Positions 1 through 9,259 of a stretch of DNA of 20,171 nt are shown one piece after another. The first letter of the stretch is position 1. Each line of letters starts with the position of its first letter. Source of the DNA: Chlorobiota bacterium (lineage in GTDB: Bacteria > Bacteroidota > Bacteroidia > Flavobacteriales > Flavobacteriaceae); contig JAADHG010000172.1 in the NCBI GenBank assembly GCA_013151975.1, positions 1 through 20,171 of the forward strand. Direction: 5' to 3'. Made by a program: the position numbers and the translations under genes. The notes below the pieces were generated by a model, which was not told the origin of the DNA, ran no database searches, and was given only the letters and a program-made list of their open reading frames with translations.

Positions 1-2032
1 CCATAGTCATCCAACCAATACCTTGTGCAAGAGCGCCTTCAACCTGACCTAAATCTATGCCTTTGCTCATGCTTTTTCCGTAGTCGTGTACAATTTTAAT
101 AGCATCGAAAGTATAAGTGCCACGTGTGCAATCTACAGTTGTGGTTAAAATAGCAGTACCATACACATGATATGCAAATGGATGCCCTTTTTCTTTGGCT
201 TTATCAAAATGAATTTCAGGCGTTGCATAATGTGCATTTTCGGTTAACGCTATGCGTTTTAACATGGCTTTTGCGATGAGTTCATTCCAAGTTAAAGCCG
301 ATTTTTTATCATTCACTAAAACAGTTTCATCTTTTATTTCAATATGTTCTTTGCTAGTGTTTAATTCTTCCGAAGCCACTATTTTAAGTCTGTCAAGTAA
401 AGCAGTACAAGCTTTTATGAGCGCTTTCCCATTAAGATCGGCAGTTGAGCTTGCAGCTGTTGGTGACGTATTTGCAACACGTGTCGTATTTGTAGTTTCA
501 ATTTTTACCTTTTTAGGATTGATTGAAAATACTTGCGCAGCGATTTGGAGTAGTTTTGTATTTACACCTTGCCCCATTTCTACAGCAGCAGTACTAATAC
601 CAATACTTCCGTCCAAATAAATATGTACCAAAGCGCGTGCATGATTCATAGGCGTATTGGTAAACGAAATACCAAACGTAATTGGCATTAATGCGATACC
701 TTTTTTAAATGCAGAATTTGTGCTGTTGAAATCTTCAACCTCTTGTTTTAGCGATTCTAAATTAAAATTAGACTTTGCAGATTGCCATGAATTACGAGCT
801 TCAACCTGAGTTGCAATTTGTCCATACGAAAATTCATCATTTTCTTTTAATAAATTGGCTTCCTGAATTTCTTGTGCTGAAATACCAATTTCTGAAGCCG
901 CTTTTGCAATGGCAGATTCTATAACAAACATGCCTTGTGGACCACCAAAACCACGAAATGCCGTATTTGGTGGTAAGTTAGTTTTACAGCTATGAACAGT
1001 TGTTTTTACGTTTTCGATATAATAACTGTTGGTGGCATGAAATAGTGTGCGTTCAGCAATTGCTGGAGATAAATCGGCTGCAGCTCCAGAGTTTTGTAAA
1101 AACTCGACTTCGTAAGCTAAAATTTTTAGATCTTTAGATAAACCTATTTTAAAGGTGCTTTCATAAGGATGGCGTTTTCCTGTCATTCGCAAGTCGTCAT
1201 GTCGATTCAGGATTAATTTTACTGATTGATTTATATGATAAGTTGCCAAAGCAGCCATAACAGCCCAAGGTGTTGCTTGGTCTTCTTTCCCTCCAAAACC
1301 ACCACCAAGACGCGTAACGTCAACTTCAATTTTATGCATTGCCATACCTAAAACATTAGCTGCGGTTTTTTGAACAGCAGTTGGACCTTGTGTAGATGAG
1401 GTAATTTTTATATTCCCATTTTCTAAAGGTTCAGCATAAGCACCTTGCGTTTCAAGGTATAATTGTTCTTGACCATTAGAGAATGTTTCGTCTTCAAAAA
1501 TATAGTCACAGTTTTTAAAGGCATCTTCAGTATTTCCTAAACTAAAAGACCGCGGTGCATTAATAAAGCTGCCTTTTTCTTTGGCTTCTTTACAAGTTGT
1601 TATTACAGGGAGTTCTTCTATTTCTATTGTAATTAATCGTCGCGCTTGTCGTGCAATAAATTCGGATTCGGCAACAATTAAAGCTATCGGTTGCCCCCAA
1701 AAATGGATTTCACTTTCGGCAAATAAAGGTTCGTCAGGGATAATACCGCCAATTTGGTTTTCTCCTGGAATGTCTTTATGTGTAAAAATACGAGTAACAC
1801 CTTCAAGTTGTTCGGCTTTTGAATAGTCTATAGTTTTAATTTTACCATGTGCTTTTGGTGCATCAAAAACAACTCCAAACAGCGTACCTTCCCTCACATT
1901 GACATCATCAACATAAATAGATTCTCCACGGACATGCGTGTAAGCATCTATGTTTTTTACACTTTCTTTTAAAGCATTGGAGACAGCATTCACTTTATAT
2001 TCTAATTCGTTATGTGATTTGTTTTTATGCAT
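1..2032 (-). CDS. xdhB: Xanthine dehydrogenase, molybdopterin-binding subunit (partial, C-terminus off the window)
   Basis: This is the large catalytic subunit that hydroxylates hypoxanthine and xanthine to urate in the cytoplasm. I translated 677 codons from the ATG at 2032 to the window edge without a stop. Family landmarks are GGGFGGKE at residues 243-250, AFRGFGGPQG around Arg360 (substrate-positioning Arg of the family) and EMGQGVNTK from Glu485, all typical of the Mo-pterin domains. The catalytic Glu in the GVGEPP-like motif is expected near the C-terminus and lies off the window, so perhaps 80-100 residues are missing (inferred from the usual 750-780 residue length). The start overlaps the stop of the FeS/FAD subunit gene by 8 nt (ATGCATAA), a translational-coupling arrangement. 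Open frames on the opposite strand of this gene are shadows. Specificity for xanthine rather than another purine or aldehyde is inferred from the adjoining guanine deaminase. Confidence 0.93.
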   Translation of the reverse strand, partial: MHKNKSHNELEYKVNAVSNALKESVKNIDAYTHVRGESIYVDDVNVREGTLFGVVFDAPKAHGKIKTIDYSKAEQLEGVTRIFTHKDIPGENQIGGIIPDEPLFAESEIHFWGQPIALIVAESEFIARQARRLITIEIEELPVITTCKEAKEKGSFINAPRSFSLGNTEDAFKNCDYIFEDETFSNGQEQLYLETQGAYAEPLENGNIKITSSTQGPTAVQKTAANVLGMAMHKIEVDVTRLGGGFGGKEDQATPWAVMAALATYHINQSVKLILNRHDDLRMTGKRHPYESTFKIGLSKDLKILAYEVEFLQNSGAAADLSPAIAERTLFHATNSYYIENVKTTVHSCKTNLPPNTAFRGFGGPQGMFVIESAIAKAASEIGISAQEIQEANLLKENDEFSYGQIATQVEARNSWQSAKSNFNLESLKQEVEDFNSTNSAFKKGIALMPITFGISFTNTPMNHARALVHIYLDGSIGISTAAVEMGQGVNTKLLQIAAQVFSINPKKVKIETTNTTRVANTSPTAASSTADLNGKALIKACTALLDRLKIVASEELNTSKEHIEIKDETVLVNDKKSALTWNELIAKAMLKRIALTENAHYATPEIHFDKAKEKGHPFAYHVYGTAILTTTVDCTRGTYTFDAIKIVHDYGKSMSKGIDLGQVEGALAQGIGWMTM

Positions 2033-3440
2033 GTTGTACAAAATCGTTTAGTGAGAACTGATGAGAGAATAATGCTGTAAAATGAGCAAAAAATAATTGA
2101 CGTGCTAATAAACGTTTATAATCGCTAGAGCCTCTAACATCACTAATTGGTGAAATTTCACTTTGAAGTATTTCGTTTGCTTCCAAAATTGTTGTTTTAT
2201 TTAATGGCTTCCCGTTTAAAAAGGTTGAAGTTTTAAATAAATACTTTGGAATTGCAGAGACGCCTCCAATGGACACATAAGCGTCTTCAATACTATTATT
2301 TTTAACAGTAATACTTATAGCTGAATTTACACTTGCAATATCCAGATGTGTACGTTTGCTTACTTTTTCAAAATTGAATTTTGTGTGTCTTGAAGGTAAT
2401 TCAAATTGGATATCTTTAATAAGTTCATCGTCTTTTAAATCAAAGGTTTTATAGCCCTTATAAAATTGATTTAATGGGATTTGTCTTTCATTACCTTCAG
2501 GGTTAATAATTGTAATGTTGCTATTAAGAGCTAAAAAAAAGATAGTCATATCTCCAATGGGTGAGGCATTTACAAAATTTCCTCCAAGAGACGCCATGTT
2601 TCGAATTTGTTCAGAAGACACTAATTTGAGATGCTTTTTTAGATTTGGGAAAACGGTATTCAACGCTTTATGATTCCAAAGGTCTGTAACAGTTGTTCCT
2701 GCGCCAATTGTACATATATTATCGTCAATATGTATGCCTTTTAAAGAGTCGTCATCTGAAATAAGATGAACCGTATTGTTTATTAAATTATCAGCTTTTT
2801 GAACATACAAATCTGTCCCTCCAGAAACGTAGGTCATTCCAGATTGAGGGTTGCTTTTTATTTGTAGTTGATTTAAACGTTCTGGTATTTCTGAAAAATA
2901 ACTTGGAATGAATCCATTATCAATTAACGTTTGTAACGATTTTTTAGAATCAGCTGATTCTAACTTCTCACAGATATCATCTACTGCTTTTTCAATAGAT
3001 TTATATCCCGTACATCTACAGATATTTCCGCTAATAGCGTCTAAAGCATTTTCAGAATTATTTTTGGATTCAGAGAGTGCAAATCCAGTTAGTGACACTA
3101 CAAATCCTGGAGTACAAAATCCACATTGTGATGCGTGGTTTTCTTTTATTGCAGATTGTGTAACGGTTAATTCTTTTGGAAGATTAGTGCCTTCAATAGT
3201 GACAATGTGTTTTCCATGTGCGTTACCTAGAGGAGAAATACATGAAGTAATACTTTTGTAGCTAATAGTATTCTTTTCATTTAGAGTGCCAACTAAAACA
3301 GTACAAGCGCCACAATCACCTTCACGACAGCCTATTTTTGTGCCTGTAAGACGTTGCTCATAACGCACAAAATCGAGCAAAGTCATACCTGCATTGTTAT
3401 GTGTTTTAATTGTTTTATTATTAAGAATGAATGCTATCAT
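2025..3440 (-). CDS. xdhA: Xanthine dehydrogenase, FeS/FAD subunit
   Basis: This 471-residue protein combines two [2Fe-2S] domains and an FAD domain, and carries electrons from the molybdenum centre to NAD+ or another acceptor. The plant-ferredoxin-type cluster ligands are Cys38, Cys43 and Cys46, with Cys67 as the fourth. The second cluster is held by Cys106, Cys109, Cys141 and Cys143 (CGFC and CRC). The FAD domain shows YVSGGTDLYVQ at about 204-214 and IRNMASLGGNFVNASPIGD at about 279-297. Length and domain order match the small XdhA subunit of bacterial two-subunit enzymes. It starts 15 nt after the guanine deaminase gene and overlaps the molybdopterin subunit, so the three genes are almost certainly one transcript. 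Its reading frame is intact. Confidence 0.94.
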   Translation of the reverse strand: MIAFILNNKTIKTHNNAGMTLLDFVRYEQRLTGTKIGCREGDCGACTVLVGTLNEKNTISYKSITSCISPLGNAHGKHIVTIEGTNLPKELTVTQSAIKENHASQCGFCTPGFVVSLTGFALSESKNNSENALDAISGNICRCTGYKSIEKAVDDICEKLESADSKKSLQTLIDNGFIPSYFSEIPERLNQLQIKSNPQSGMTYVSGGTDLYVQKADNLINNTVHLISDDDSLKGIHIDDNICTIGAGTTVTDLWNHKALNTVFPNLKKHLKLVSSEQIRNMASLGGNFVNASPIGDMTIFFLALNSNITIINPEGNERQIPLNQFYKGYKTFDLKDDELIKDIQFELPSRHTKFNFEKVSKRTHLDIASVNSAISITVKNNSIEDAYVSIGGVSAIPKYLFKTSTFLNGKPLNKTTILEANEILQSEISPISDVRGSSDYKRLLARQLFFAHFTALFSHQFSLNDFVQHA

Positions 3441-3455
3441 ACCAATGTTTTGAAA

Positions 3456-3926
3456 CTAATATTCTGTTTTGTCCTCTTTTTCTTCCCATTTAATAAATGC
3501 CTCAAGAGCCACTTCACGTCCTAATTGTTGAAAAGGAATACTTCTTTCTTTATAGGGTAGCGGTATTTCTTTATAGATAAATTCATCATCAAAGCCAATA
3601 TTAGCAGCGTCAATTTGATTACTTCCATAATAATATACCTTGTCAGGTCGCGCCCAATAAATAGCTCCCAAACACATTGGACAAGGTTCGCATGAGGTGT
3701 AAATTTCGCAACCTTCTAGTTGAAATGAATTTAAGTTTTTACAGGCGTCTCGTATTGCATTAACTTCGGCATGAGCCGTTGGGTCGTTGGTGGAGGTGAC
3801 TTTATTATTGCCTTTCCCTACAATTTCACCATCTTTAACAACAACACACCCAAAAGGACCACCTTCATTATTATTCATTCCTTTTAAGGCTGCATTAACA
3901 GCAGCTTTCATAAATTTTATTTCCAT
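3456..3926 (-). CDS. guaD: Guanine deaminase
   Basis: This small zinc hydrolase converts guanine to xanthine, the substrate of the downstream dehydrogenase. It has 156 residues, the same length as the Bacillus subtilis GuaD protein that it closely resembles from memory. The cytidine-deaminase-fold zinc site is His52 and Glu54 (HAEV; Glu54 is the proton shuttle) with Cys82 and Cys85 (PCPMC). GuaD-type traits that separate it from the tRNA adenosine deaminase TadA are the GGPFG segment near residue 22, TSTNDPTAHAE, AIYWARPDKVYY, and the tail AANIGFDDEFIYKEI. It is the first gene of the purine operon; a TAAATTTG element about 80 nt upstream is a possible promoter box. No ribosome-binding site stands out, which is normal in Bacteroidota. 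Confidence 0.92.
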   Translation of the reverse strand: MEIKFMKAAVNAALKGMNNNEGGPFGCVVVKDGEIVGKGNNKVTSTNDPTAHAEVNAIRDACKNLNSFQLEGCEIYTSCEPCPMCLGAIYWARPDKVYYYGSNQIDAANIGFDDEFIYKEIPLPYKERSIPFQQLGREVALEAFIKWEEKEDKTEY

Positions 3927-4007
3927 TCTAGAGTTTGTTTTAGACGACTTGCATGAATATAACGAATATACAATTTTTTGTAAAGTTTGTTGGATAAATT
4001 AACTCTT

Positions 4008-4015
4008 CAAATTTA
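4008..4015 (-). promoter_or_regulatory. Candidate -7 box for the guaD-xdh operon
   Basis: On the minus strand this reads TAAATTTG, matching the Bacteroidota -7 consensus TAnnTTTG, about 80 nt before the guaD start. The -33 region 19 nt upstream is only TTTT instead of TTTG, so the match is partial. A chance hit is possible in DNA this rich in A and T. Confidence 0.35.
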
Positions 4016-4040
4016 AATAAGGTCAATTAGAAGTAAAACG

Positions 4041-4066
4041 AAAACACAACTTTAATATGTTGTTTT
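4041..4066 (-). terminator. Possible weak terminator after the symporter gene
   Basis: Just past the symporter stop codon the minus strand can fold ACAAC (4059-4063) against GTTGT (4046-4050) around an 8-nt loop. The stem can extend by a few A-T pairs past a bulged G, and is followed by interrupted T runs (GTTTTCGTTTT). The stem is short, so termination may be inefficient and the downstream purine genes could receive readthrough. Confidence 0.35.
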
Positions 4067-4076
4067 GTGATTATTT

Positions 4077-5912
4077 TTAGAAAATATTCACTCTAATCTT
4101 TTTCCAGATTTTAGACAATAAAAATGCTGAAATCACAACTAGCAAACTTAATGCTATAGCCCAAATATAATCTCCATAAATCCAATATCCTGTGGCAAAC
4201 ATTATACTGTATATTAAAATCATTGCTAGTATCATTGCTAATATTCCAGAAGGCACACTCCACGGTTGTTTGTCTGTTACTATTTCATGGTTTTCAATTG
4301 CGGCATCATCAATTGTCTTTTTCCAACCAGGACCTCCAGGTTGTATCTTTTTATAAAAATTAAATAATGTGCTATTAGTTTCTGGTTTAGTCATAAATGT
4401 AACAACTACCCAAATTACAGTAGTAATTAAGACTACTATTGGAAATTTAGCATAGGAAGGCATGAGTCCCTCTACTTTAATTCCTAGTTCGTTATTATGT
4501 GTAAACAACCACGTTCCTATAGCCGTAAAACTAAAAGTATACGATATAATTGCCGATGAAAACATTGCTGAAATTTCACTCCAAGCATTAATACGCCACC
4601 AAAACCAACGCAGGATAAAAATTAATCCAGTTCCAGCTCCAAACATTAAGATAAATTTGAATATCTGCATGGCATCTTGTAAAAATAAAGCAAGTATTGC
4701 ACTAAAAACCATTAGGATTACTGTTGAAAATCGACCCACAGCAACTAACCTTTTTTCTGAAGCATCCTTTTTTATATGTTGTTTATAGAAATCGTTTACT
4801 ATATATGATGAGCCCCAATTTAAATGTGTAGAAATAGTACTCATATATGCTGCAACTAAAGAAGCAAGGACTAGGCCTAATAAGCCACTAGGTAGTTTGG
4901 TAAGCATTGCTGAATATGCTAAATCATGCCCTAGCTTATCATCAGTTATATTTGGAAAAGCTTCATGTATACTTGCTATGTCTGGAAACACCACCAATGA
5001 AGCTAAGGCTACTAAAATCCATGGCCAAGGTCTTAATGCATAGTGCATAATATTAAAAAAAAAGGTTGCTCCAATGGCGTGGTTTTCATCTTTTGCTGCC
5101 AACATACGCTGGGCAATATAACCACCTCCTCCTGGTTCGGCTCCTGGAAACCAAGAGCTCCACCATTGTACAGCTAATGGAATTATGATCAAAGTGATTA
5201 ACATCTCCTTGTTGTTAAAATCAGGAAAGATATTTATCTTATCTACTACATTAGGATGTGTTATTAAATTTGAAATACCTCCAACTTCAGGCAAGTTAAC
5301 ACAAAAATAGGCTGCTCCTATAGCACCTCCCATAGCTACAAAAAATAATAAAAAGTCAGTATAAATAACACCTTTAAAACCTCCAAGAGCACTAAAGGTA
5401 ACTGTAATTAATCCAGCACTAACAACCGTTTGCCAAGGATCTAACCCTAACATAACACTTCCTATTTTTATAGCTGCAAGTGTAACACCAGACATGGCAA
5501 GAATATTAAAAATAACGCCCAAATAAATAGACCGAAATCCTCTTAGAAATCGTGCTGGTTTCCCGCCGTAGCGCAGTTCATAAAATTCTATATCTGTAGT
5601 AACATTAGACTTTCTCCAAAGCTTGGCATACACAAAAACGGTTAACAACCCAGTAATTAAAAACGCCCACCATTCCCAATTTCCAGAAACACCATTCTCT
5701 CTAACTAAATTGGTTACAAAATTTGGAGTATCTGTTGAAAAAGTAGTTGCGACCATTGAAACACCTAAAAGCCACCAAGGCATATTTCGACCAGATAGGA
5801 AAAATTCAGTTGAGTTTTTTCCAGATTGTTTGGAAACCCAGAATCCTATAAAAAGTGTTATTGCAAAAAATGATGCTATAAGGATATAATCTATTAGTGA
5901 TAATTCTACCAT
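4077..5912 (-). CDS. Sodium:solute symporter family (SSS/SLC5) permease
   Basis: This 611-residue integral membrane protein couples uptake of a small solute to the sodium gradient. The N-terminus IDYILIASFFAITLFIGFW is the usual first helix, followed by the family signature region SGRNMPWWLLGVSMVATTFS (about residues 41-60) and many further hydrophobic segments, consistent with 13 or more transmembrane helices plus a C-terminal helix pair. This long form is common in Bacteroidota, where members sit beside sugar or sialic-acid genes. The substrate cannot be read from sequence. Its neighbours give two competing hints: the purine operon downstream and the keto-sugar operon upstream. It appears to have its own promoter, because a strong hairpin terminator separates it from the upstream DUF1080 gene. 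Confidence 0.9.
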   Translation of the reverse strand: MVELSLIDYILIASFFAITLFIGFWVSKQSGKNSTEFFLSGRNMPWWLLGVSMVATTFSTDTPNFVTNLVRENGVSGNWEWWAFLITGLLTVFVYAKLWRKSNVTTDIEFYELRYGGKPARFLRGFRSIYLGVIFNILAMSGVTLAAIKIGSVMLGLDPWQTVVSAGLITVTFSALGGFKGVIYTDFLLFFVAMGGAIGAAYFCVNLPEVGGISNLITHPNVVDKINIFPDFNNKEMLITLIIIPLAVQWWSSWFPGAEPGGGGYIAQRMLAAKDENHAIGATFFFNIMHYALRPWPWILVALASLVVFPDIASIHEAFPNITDDKLGHDLAYSAMLTKLPSGLLGLVLASLVAAYMSTISTHLNWGSSYIVNDFYKQHIKKDASEKRLVAVGRFSTVILMVFSAILALFLQDAMQIFKFILMFGAGTGLIFILRWFWWRINAWSEISAMFSSAIISYTFSFTAIGTWLFTHNNELGIKVEGLMPSYAKFPIVVLITTVIWVVVTFMTKPETNSTLFNFYKKIQPGGPGWKKTIDDAAIENHEIVTDKQPWSVPSGILAMILAMILIYSIMFATGYWIYGDYIWAIALSLLVVISAFLLSKIWKKIRVNIF

Positions 5913-5966
5913 AATGCTATTTTTTAGTCTAACTACTATTTAATGGATTGTAACTATATATTCTTA

Positions 5967-5974
5967 CAAATCTA
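5967..5974 (-). promoter_or_regulatory. Candidate -7 box for the symporter gene
   Basis: On the minus strand this reads TAGATTTG, a full match to the Bacteroidota TAnnTTTG -7 element, about 55 nt ahead of the symporter ATG. A clear TTTG at -33 is not seen. The 302-nt gap at 5913-6214 holds this box, the terminator at 6079-6107 and otherwise featureless A/T-rich sequence. Confidence 0.4.
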
Positions 5975-6078
5975 GACCAATTTTTTAGTTTATAACTATT
6001 AATTAATAATTGAATTATTTCATTAGGATATTGTACTAATTTTTATTGTTTTTCCAAGTAGAAAAATAATTTTTATAT

Positions 6079-6107
6079 AAAAAAGGCTTTACAAATTACT
6101 GTAAAGC
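6079..6107 (-). terminator. Rho-independent terminator of the keto-sugar operon
   Basis: An 8-bp perfect stem, GCTTTACA (6086-6093) against TGTAAAGC (6100-6107), closes a 6-nt loop. On the minus strand it is followed by C and then six T residues (6084-6079). It lies about 110 nt past the stop of the DUF1080 gene and ends the minus-strand operon, separating it from the symporter unit. Confidence 0.75.
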
Positions 6108-6214
6108 ATTGATAATTATTTAAGTACACTACATTGATCTATTCTCGAACCAAAATTTAAAATTATTTGAACTTTTGAATCCTTCTTTATATAATTAAAC
6201 TATTAGTCCTCTTA

Positions 6215-7015
6215 TTAATTCAATTCTCTAACCCAAATATTTCTATAACTAACGCCACTATTGTCACCATGATCTTGTAATTTAATAGGTGCTGGACCAT
6301 GAGCAACGTTTTTAGGCCAACCAATATATTCTGTTGTGCCTTTAATTTTAAAATGGTCTTGAATTAATACTCCATTGTGTAATACTGTTATAGTTGCCGA
6401 TTTTGTTTTATCTCCATCAGAATTAAATTCGGGTGCATGATAAATTATATCATAGGTATTCCATTTGCCCGTTGCTACAGAAGCTTTTGCTAAAGGAATA
6501 GATTGTTTATAGATAGAACCCACTTGTCCGTTAGAGTAAGTTTCATTATCATTATTATCTAATACTTGAACTTCATATCTGTTTTGAAGATAAACACCAC
6601 TATTACTTCTGTTTTGGCCATTAGCACGAATTTCAGCAGAAGATCGCCATTCTACATGAAGTTGTACACTACCAAAATTTCTTTTGGTTTGTATATCACC
6701 CGTTTTGTCTTTAACCGTCATACTACCATCTCCATTTAAAATCCATTTAACTTCTGTAGAGTCCTTTGCTGAAATCCATTCATCAAAATTAGATCCATCA
6801 AAAAGCACTATGGCATCACTAGGCACTCCATTTTGCCCAAAAGGATTTATAGTTGGAGGTATTGGTTTCCAGACTTCAGTTTCTTCAGGTTTTGTAGGTT
6901 CATTTTTAGTGGCTTCATCTGAAGTATTTTGAATATCCAGCTCTTGTACTTTTGAAGTATCATTACAAGATGCGAAGAAAACAATCGAACAAATAAGTAA
7001 TATTATTTTTTTCAT
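6215..7015 (-). CDS. DUF1080 / 3-keto-disaccharide hydrolase family lipoprotein
   Basis: This 266-residue envelope protein is probably a lyase/hydrolase acting on C3-oxidised glycosides. The signal peptide is MKKIILLICSIVFFASC with lipobox FASC and lipidated Cys17, then a charged Glu/Thr/Pro-rich linker to about residue 60. The DUF1080 domain (PF06439, concanavalin-like beta-sandwich) opens with VLFDGSNFDEWIS. It continues through VEWRSSAEIRANGQNRSNSG, GVYLQNRYEVQVLDN, the WNTYDIIYHAPEF strand and an IKLQDHGDNSGVSYRNIWVR ending, which is classic for the family. It is the last gene of the five-gene operon, 10 nt after the TIM-barrel gene. A second, more divergent DUF1080 lipoprotein lies in the plus-strand operon. 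Enzymatic activity is inferred from the family; the substrate is unknown. Confidence 0.88.
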   Translation of the reverse strand: MKKIILLICSIVFFASCNDTSKVQELDIQNTSDEATKNEPTKPEETEVWKPIPPTINPFGQNGVPSDAIVLFDGSNFDEWISAKDSTEVKWILNGDGSMTVKDKTGDIQTKRNFGSVQLHVEWRSSAEIRANGQNRSNSGVYLQNRYEVQVLDNNDNETYSNGQVGSIYKQSIPLAKASVATGKWNTYDIIYHAPEFNSDGDKTKSATITVLHNGVLIQDHFKIKGTTEYIGWPKNVAHGPAPIKLQDHGDNSGVSYRNIWVRELN

Positions 7016-7025
7016 AATTCTAATT

Positions 7026-8101
7026 TTAAATTCCTAATATTTTTTTAAGTTGTTCTTTATCTATCTCTGCTCCAGAAAAATCGTCAAAAGCTTTTTGTGT
7101 TGCTTCAATTATATGACTTTGTATAAAAGACACGCCCTCTTTTGCACCTTGTTCTGGACTTTTAATACAACATTCCCATTCCATTACAGCCCAAACATCA
7201 CAACCATATTCAGTTAATTTTGTAAAAATAGTTTTGAAATCTATTTGGCCATCTCCTGGAGAACGATATCGTCCTGCACGATTACGCCAATCATTATATC
7301 CTCCAAAAACACCTTTTTTGCCTGTTGGATTAAACTCAGAATCTTTTACATGAAAGGCTTTAATAAACTCATGGTAATGGTCTATGTACTCAATATAGTC
7401 CAATTGTTGTAACACAAAGTGGGAAGGGTCATAAAGAATATTTACGCGTTTATGATTTCCTGTGGCATCTAAAAATCGTTCGAAAGTATCACCGTCATGA
7501 ATATCTTCTCCAGGATGAACTTCATAACATATATCTACACCATTTTCGTCATACACATCTAGTATTGGTAGCCATCGTTTAGCGAGTTCTTCAAATCCCA
7601 TTTCAACCAGCCCTACTGGTCGTTGTGGCCAAGGGTGCCATGTATGCCAGAGTAGTGCTCCCGAAAATGTTGCGTGAACATTAAGTCCTAATCTTCGGCT
7701 TGCTATGGCTGCTTTTTTTACGGTATCTATTGCCCACTTTGTTCTTGCTTTTGGATTGTTTTTAACTGCATCTGGCGCAAAATTATCAAACATTAAGTCA
7801 TACGCTGGGTTTACTGCTACTAATTGTCCTTGTAGGTGCGTTGATAATTCGGTAATTTCTAAACCATAACTATTTATTTTTCTAAACCATAACTATTTAT
7901 TTTTCCTTTTAATTCATCACAATAGATCTGACTTTCAGCAGCTTTATCCAAATCAATAAGAAAGTGTTCCCATGTAGGTATTTGGATACCTTTATATCCT
8001 AAATCTGATGCCCATTTACACATCCCATCTAAAGAATTAAATGGTGATTTATTATCTACAAATTGTGCTAAAAACACAGCAGGTCCTTTAATTGTCTTCA
8101 T
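7026..8101 (-). pseudogene. Sugar phosphate isomerase/epimerase (TIM barrel), frameshifted by a 23-bp tandem duplication
   Basis: This gene would encode a cytoplasmic xylose-isomerase-like TIM-barrel enzyme, probably acting on the keto-sugar. As written it is split. Residues 1-74 (MKTIKGPAVFLAQFV...) run from 8101 into an early stop, and the remainder is open in another frame ending at 7026. Removing one unit of the 23-bp repeat at 7856-7905 restores a continuous 350-residue protein, reading SYGLEITELSTHLQGQ across the junction. In the restored numbering the metal-site residues are all present: Glu186 and His188 (CYEVHPGED), Asp217 and His220 (YDPSH), His243 (HVKD) and Glu300 (VMEWE). No signal peptide is seen. 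It starts 1 nt after the Gfo/Idh stop. The lesion may be a real recent mutation, a reversible slippage variant, or a sequencing/assembly error. The ATG at 7793 is internal to the fold, so an independent second gene is unlikely. Confidence 0.88.
7856..7905. repeat. Tandem duplication, 23-bp unit, about 2.2 copies
   Basis: Positions 7858-7880 and 7881-7903 are identical, and identity at a 23-nt offset extends over 27 bases. The extra 4 bases are a TTTC/TTCT-type overlap of the kind seen at slippage or microhomology junctions. Since 23 is not a multiple of three, the second unit shifts the reading frame of the TIM-barrel gene. Confidence 0.97.
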
Positions 8102-8102
8102 T

Positions 8103-9239
8103 TTAATCGATATTAATCCAAACGTTTCCGTTTTGGTGGGATTCTACAACACGTTCAATAAAATTCATTCCTCTAACTCCATCAGTTATTGTAGGGAATT
8201 CTCCATGATTGTAAGGTTTGTTTTTAATAGCTCGTGCTATTCCTTTGTAAATATTTCCCATAGAATCAAAAATACCTTCTGGATGTCCAGGCGGTAATTT
8301 TGTACCATCAAGTGATAATTTACTGTTGTAAGAATATCCAGGCTTTAATATTTTAAGTGGTTTACCGTCTTCTAAAAGATATAAATAATTTGGATTTTCC
8401 TGTTCCCATTTTAAACCTGCTTTTTCACCATAAATTTGTATAGTAAAATTGTTTTCCTCACCAGTAGCAATTTGACTTGTACGAATAACCCCTTTAGCAT
8501 TGTTAGAACAGCGTATTAATATAGTACCATCTACATCCATCTTATTATCGCTGTAAAGGTAATTTAGATCTGCTAGTACTGAATTTACATTTAATTGAGT
8601 TACATATTCAATCATATCAAATGCGTGTGTTCCTATGTCTCCAACACAACAGCTAATTCCTCCTTTTTCGGGGTCTAGTCGCCATGTGTTTTTACGCTTT
8701 TCTTTATCATGAATAATTGGGTTTATCCATCCTTGATAATATTGTGCATCAACTTTATGAACTTTTCCTATGTCTCCATTAGCTATCATTTCTCGCATTT
8801 GACGAATCATAGGATAACCTGTATATGTATAAGTCACTGCGAAAATAACTTCTGCCTTTTGGAGCGTACTCTCCAATATTTTTGCCTCTTCGTAAGTAGT
8901 GGTCATTGGTTTTTCGCAAATCACATTAAAATTATTTTCCAACAGTTTTTTGGCCATTGGGAAGTGAAGAAAGTTGGGTGTTAATATTGAGACAGCTTGC
9001 ATTCTTTCTGTTTCTGGAAGTTTTAATTCTTCTTCAATTAGGGTGTCAAAATCTTTGTAAACTCTATTAGTAGGCAATCCAATTTTTTCAGCAAAACCAA
9101 TGTTTTCTTCCCAAAGGGGATTAAATACACCACCAACAATTTGATATTGATCATACATTGCTGATGCCACTCTATGTAGAACACCAATAAGAGAATCTCC
9201 TCCACCTCCTAAAATCCCTAATCTAATTTTTGAGCTCAT
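8103..9239 (-). CDS. Gfo/Idh/MocA family NAD(P)-dependent sugar dehydrogenase
   Basis: This 378-residue oxidoreductase interconverts sugar hydroxyls and ketones. In a 3-keto pathway it would reduce the imported 3-keto-sugar back to the normal sugar, or the reverse. The N-terminal Rossmann fold has a glycine-rich turn GGGGDS at residues 11-16. The family EKP motif is at 109-111, with the catalytic Lys110, and the active-site pair Asp201 and His205 lies in GDIGTHAFDM. The C-terminal alpha/beta domain contains VDGTILIRCSNNAKGVIRTS. It lacks a Tat or Sec signal, so it acts in the cytoplasm, unlike the secreted relatives common in Bacteroidota. It is flanked by the MFS permease (20-nt gap) and the TIM-barrel gene (1-nt gap). 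The exact substrate is not readable. Confidence 0.9.
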   Translation of the reverse strand: MSSKIRLGILGGGGDSLIGVLHRVASAMYDQYQIVGGVFNPLWEENIGFAEKIGLPTNRVYKDFDTLIEEELKLPETERMQAVSILTPNFLHFPMAKKLLENNFNVICEKPMTTTYEEAKILESTLQKAEVIFAVTYTYTGYPMIRQMREMIANGDIGKVHKVDAQYYQGWINPIIHDKEKRKNTWRLDPEKGGISCCVGDIGTHAFDMIEYVTQLNVNSVLADLNYLYSDNKMDVDGTILIRCSNNAKGVIRTSQIATGEENNFTIQIYGEKAGLKWEQENPNYLYLLEDGKPLKILKPGYSYNSKLSLDGTKLPPGHPEGIFDSMGNIYKGIARAIKNKPYNHGEFPTITDGVRGMNFIERVVESHQNGNVWINID

Positions 9240-9259
9240 TTATCTATTTTATGTGTTCA

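Noticed and set aside
252..1826. Open frames on the plus strand opposite the molybdopterin subunit gene
   Set aside because: They are antisense shadows of a conserved coding region and show no protein-family features of their own.
7026..7793. Separate 255-residue gene starting at the ATG at 7793
   Set aside because: The ATG is Met96 of the restored protein; the codons before it (NPAYDL and upstream) continue the same fold in frame, and the break is fully explained by the 23-bp duplication.
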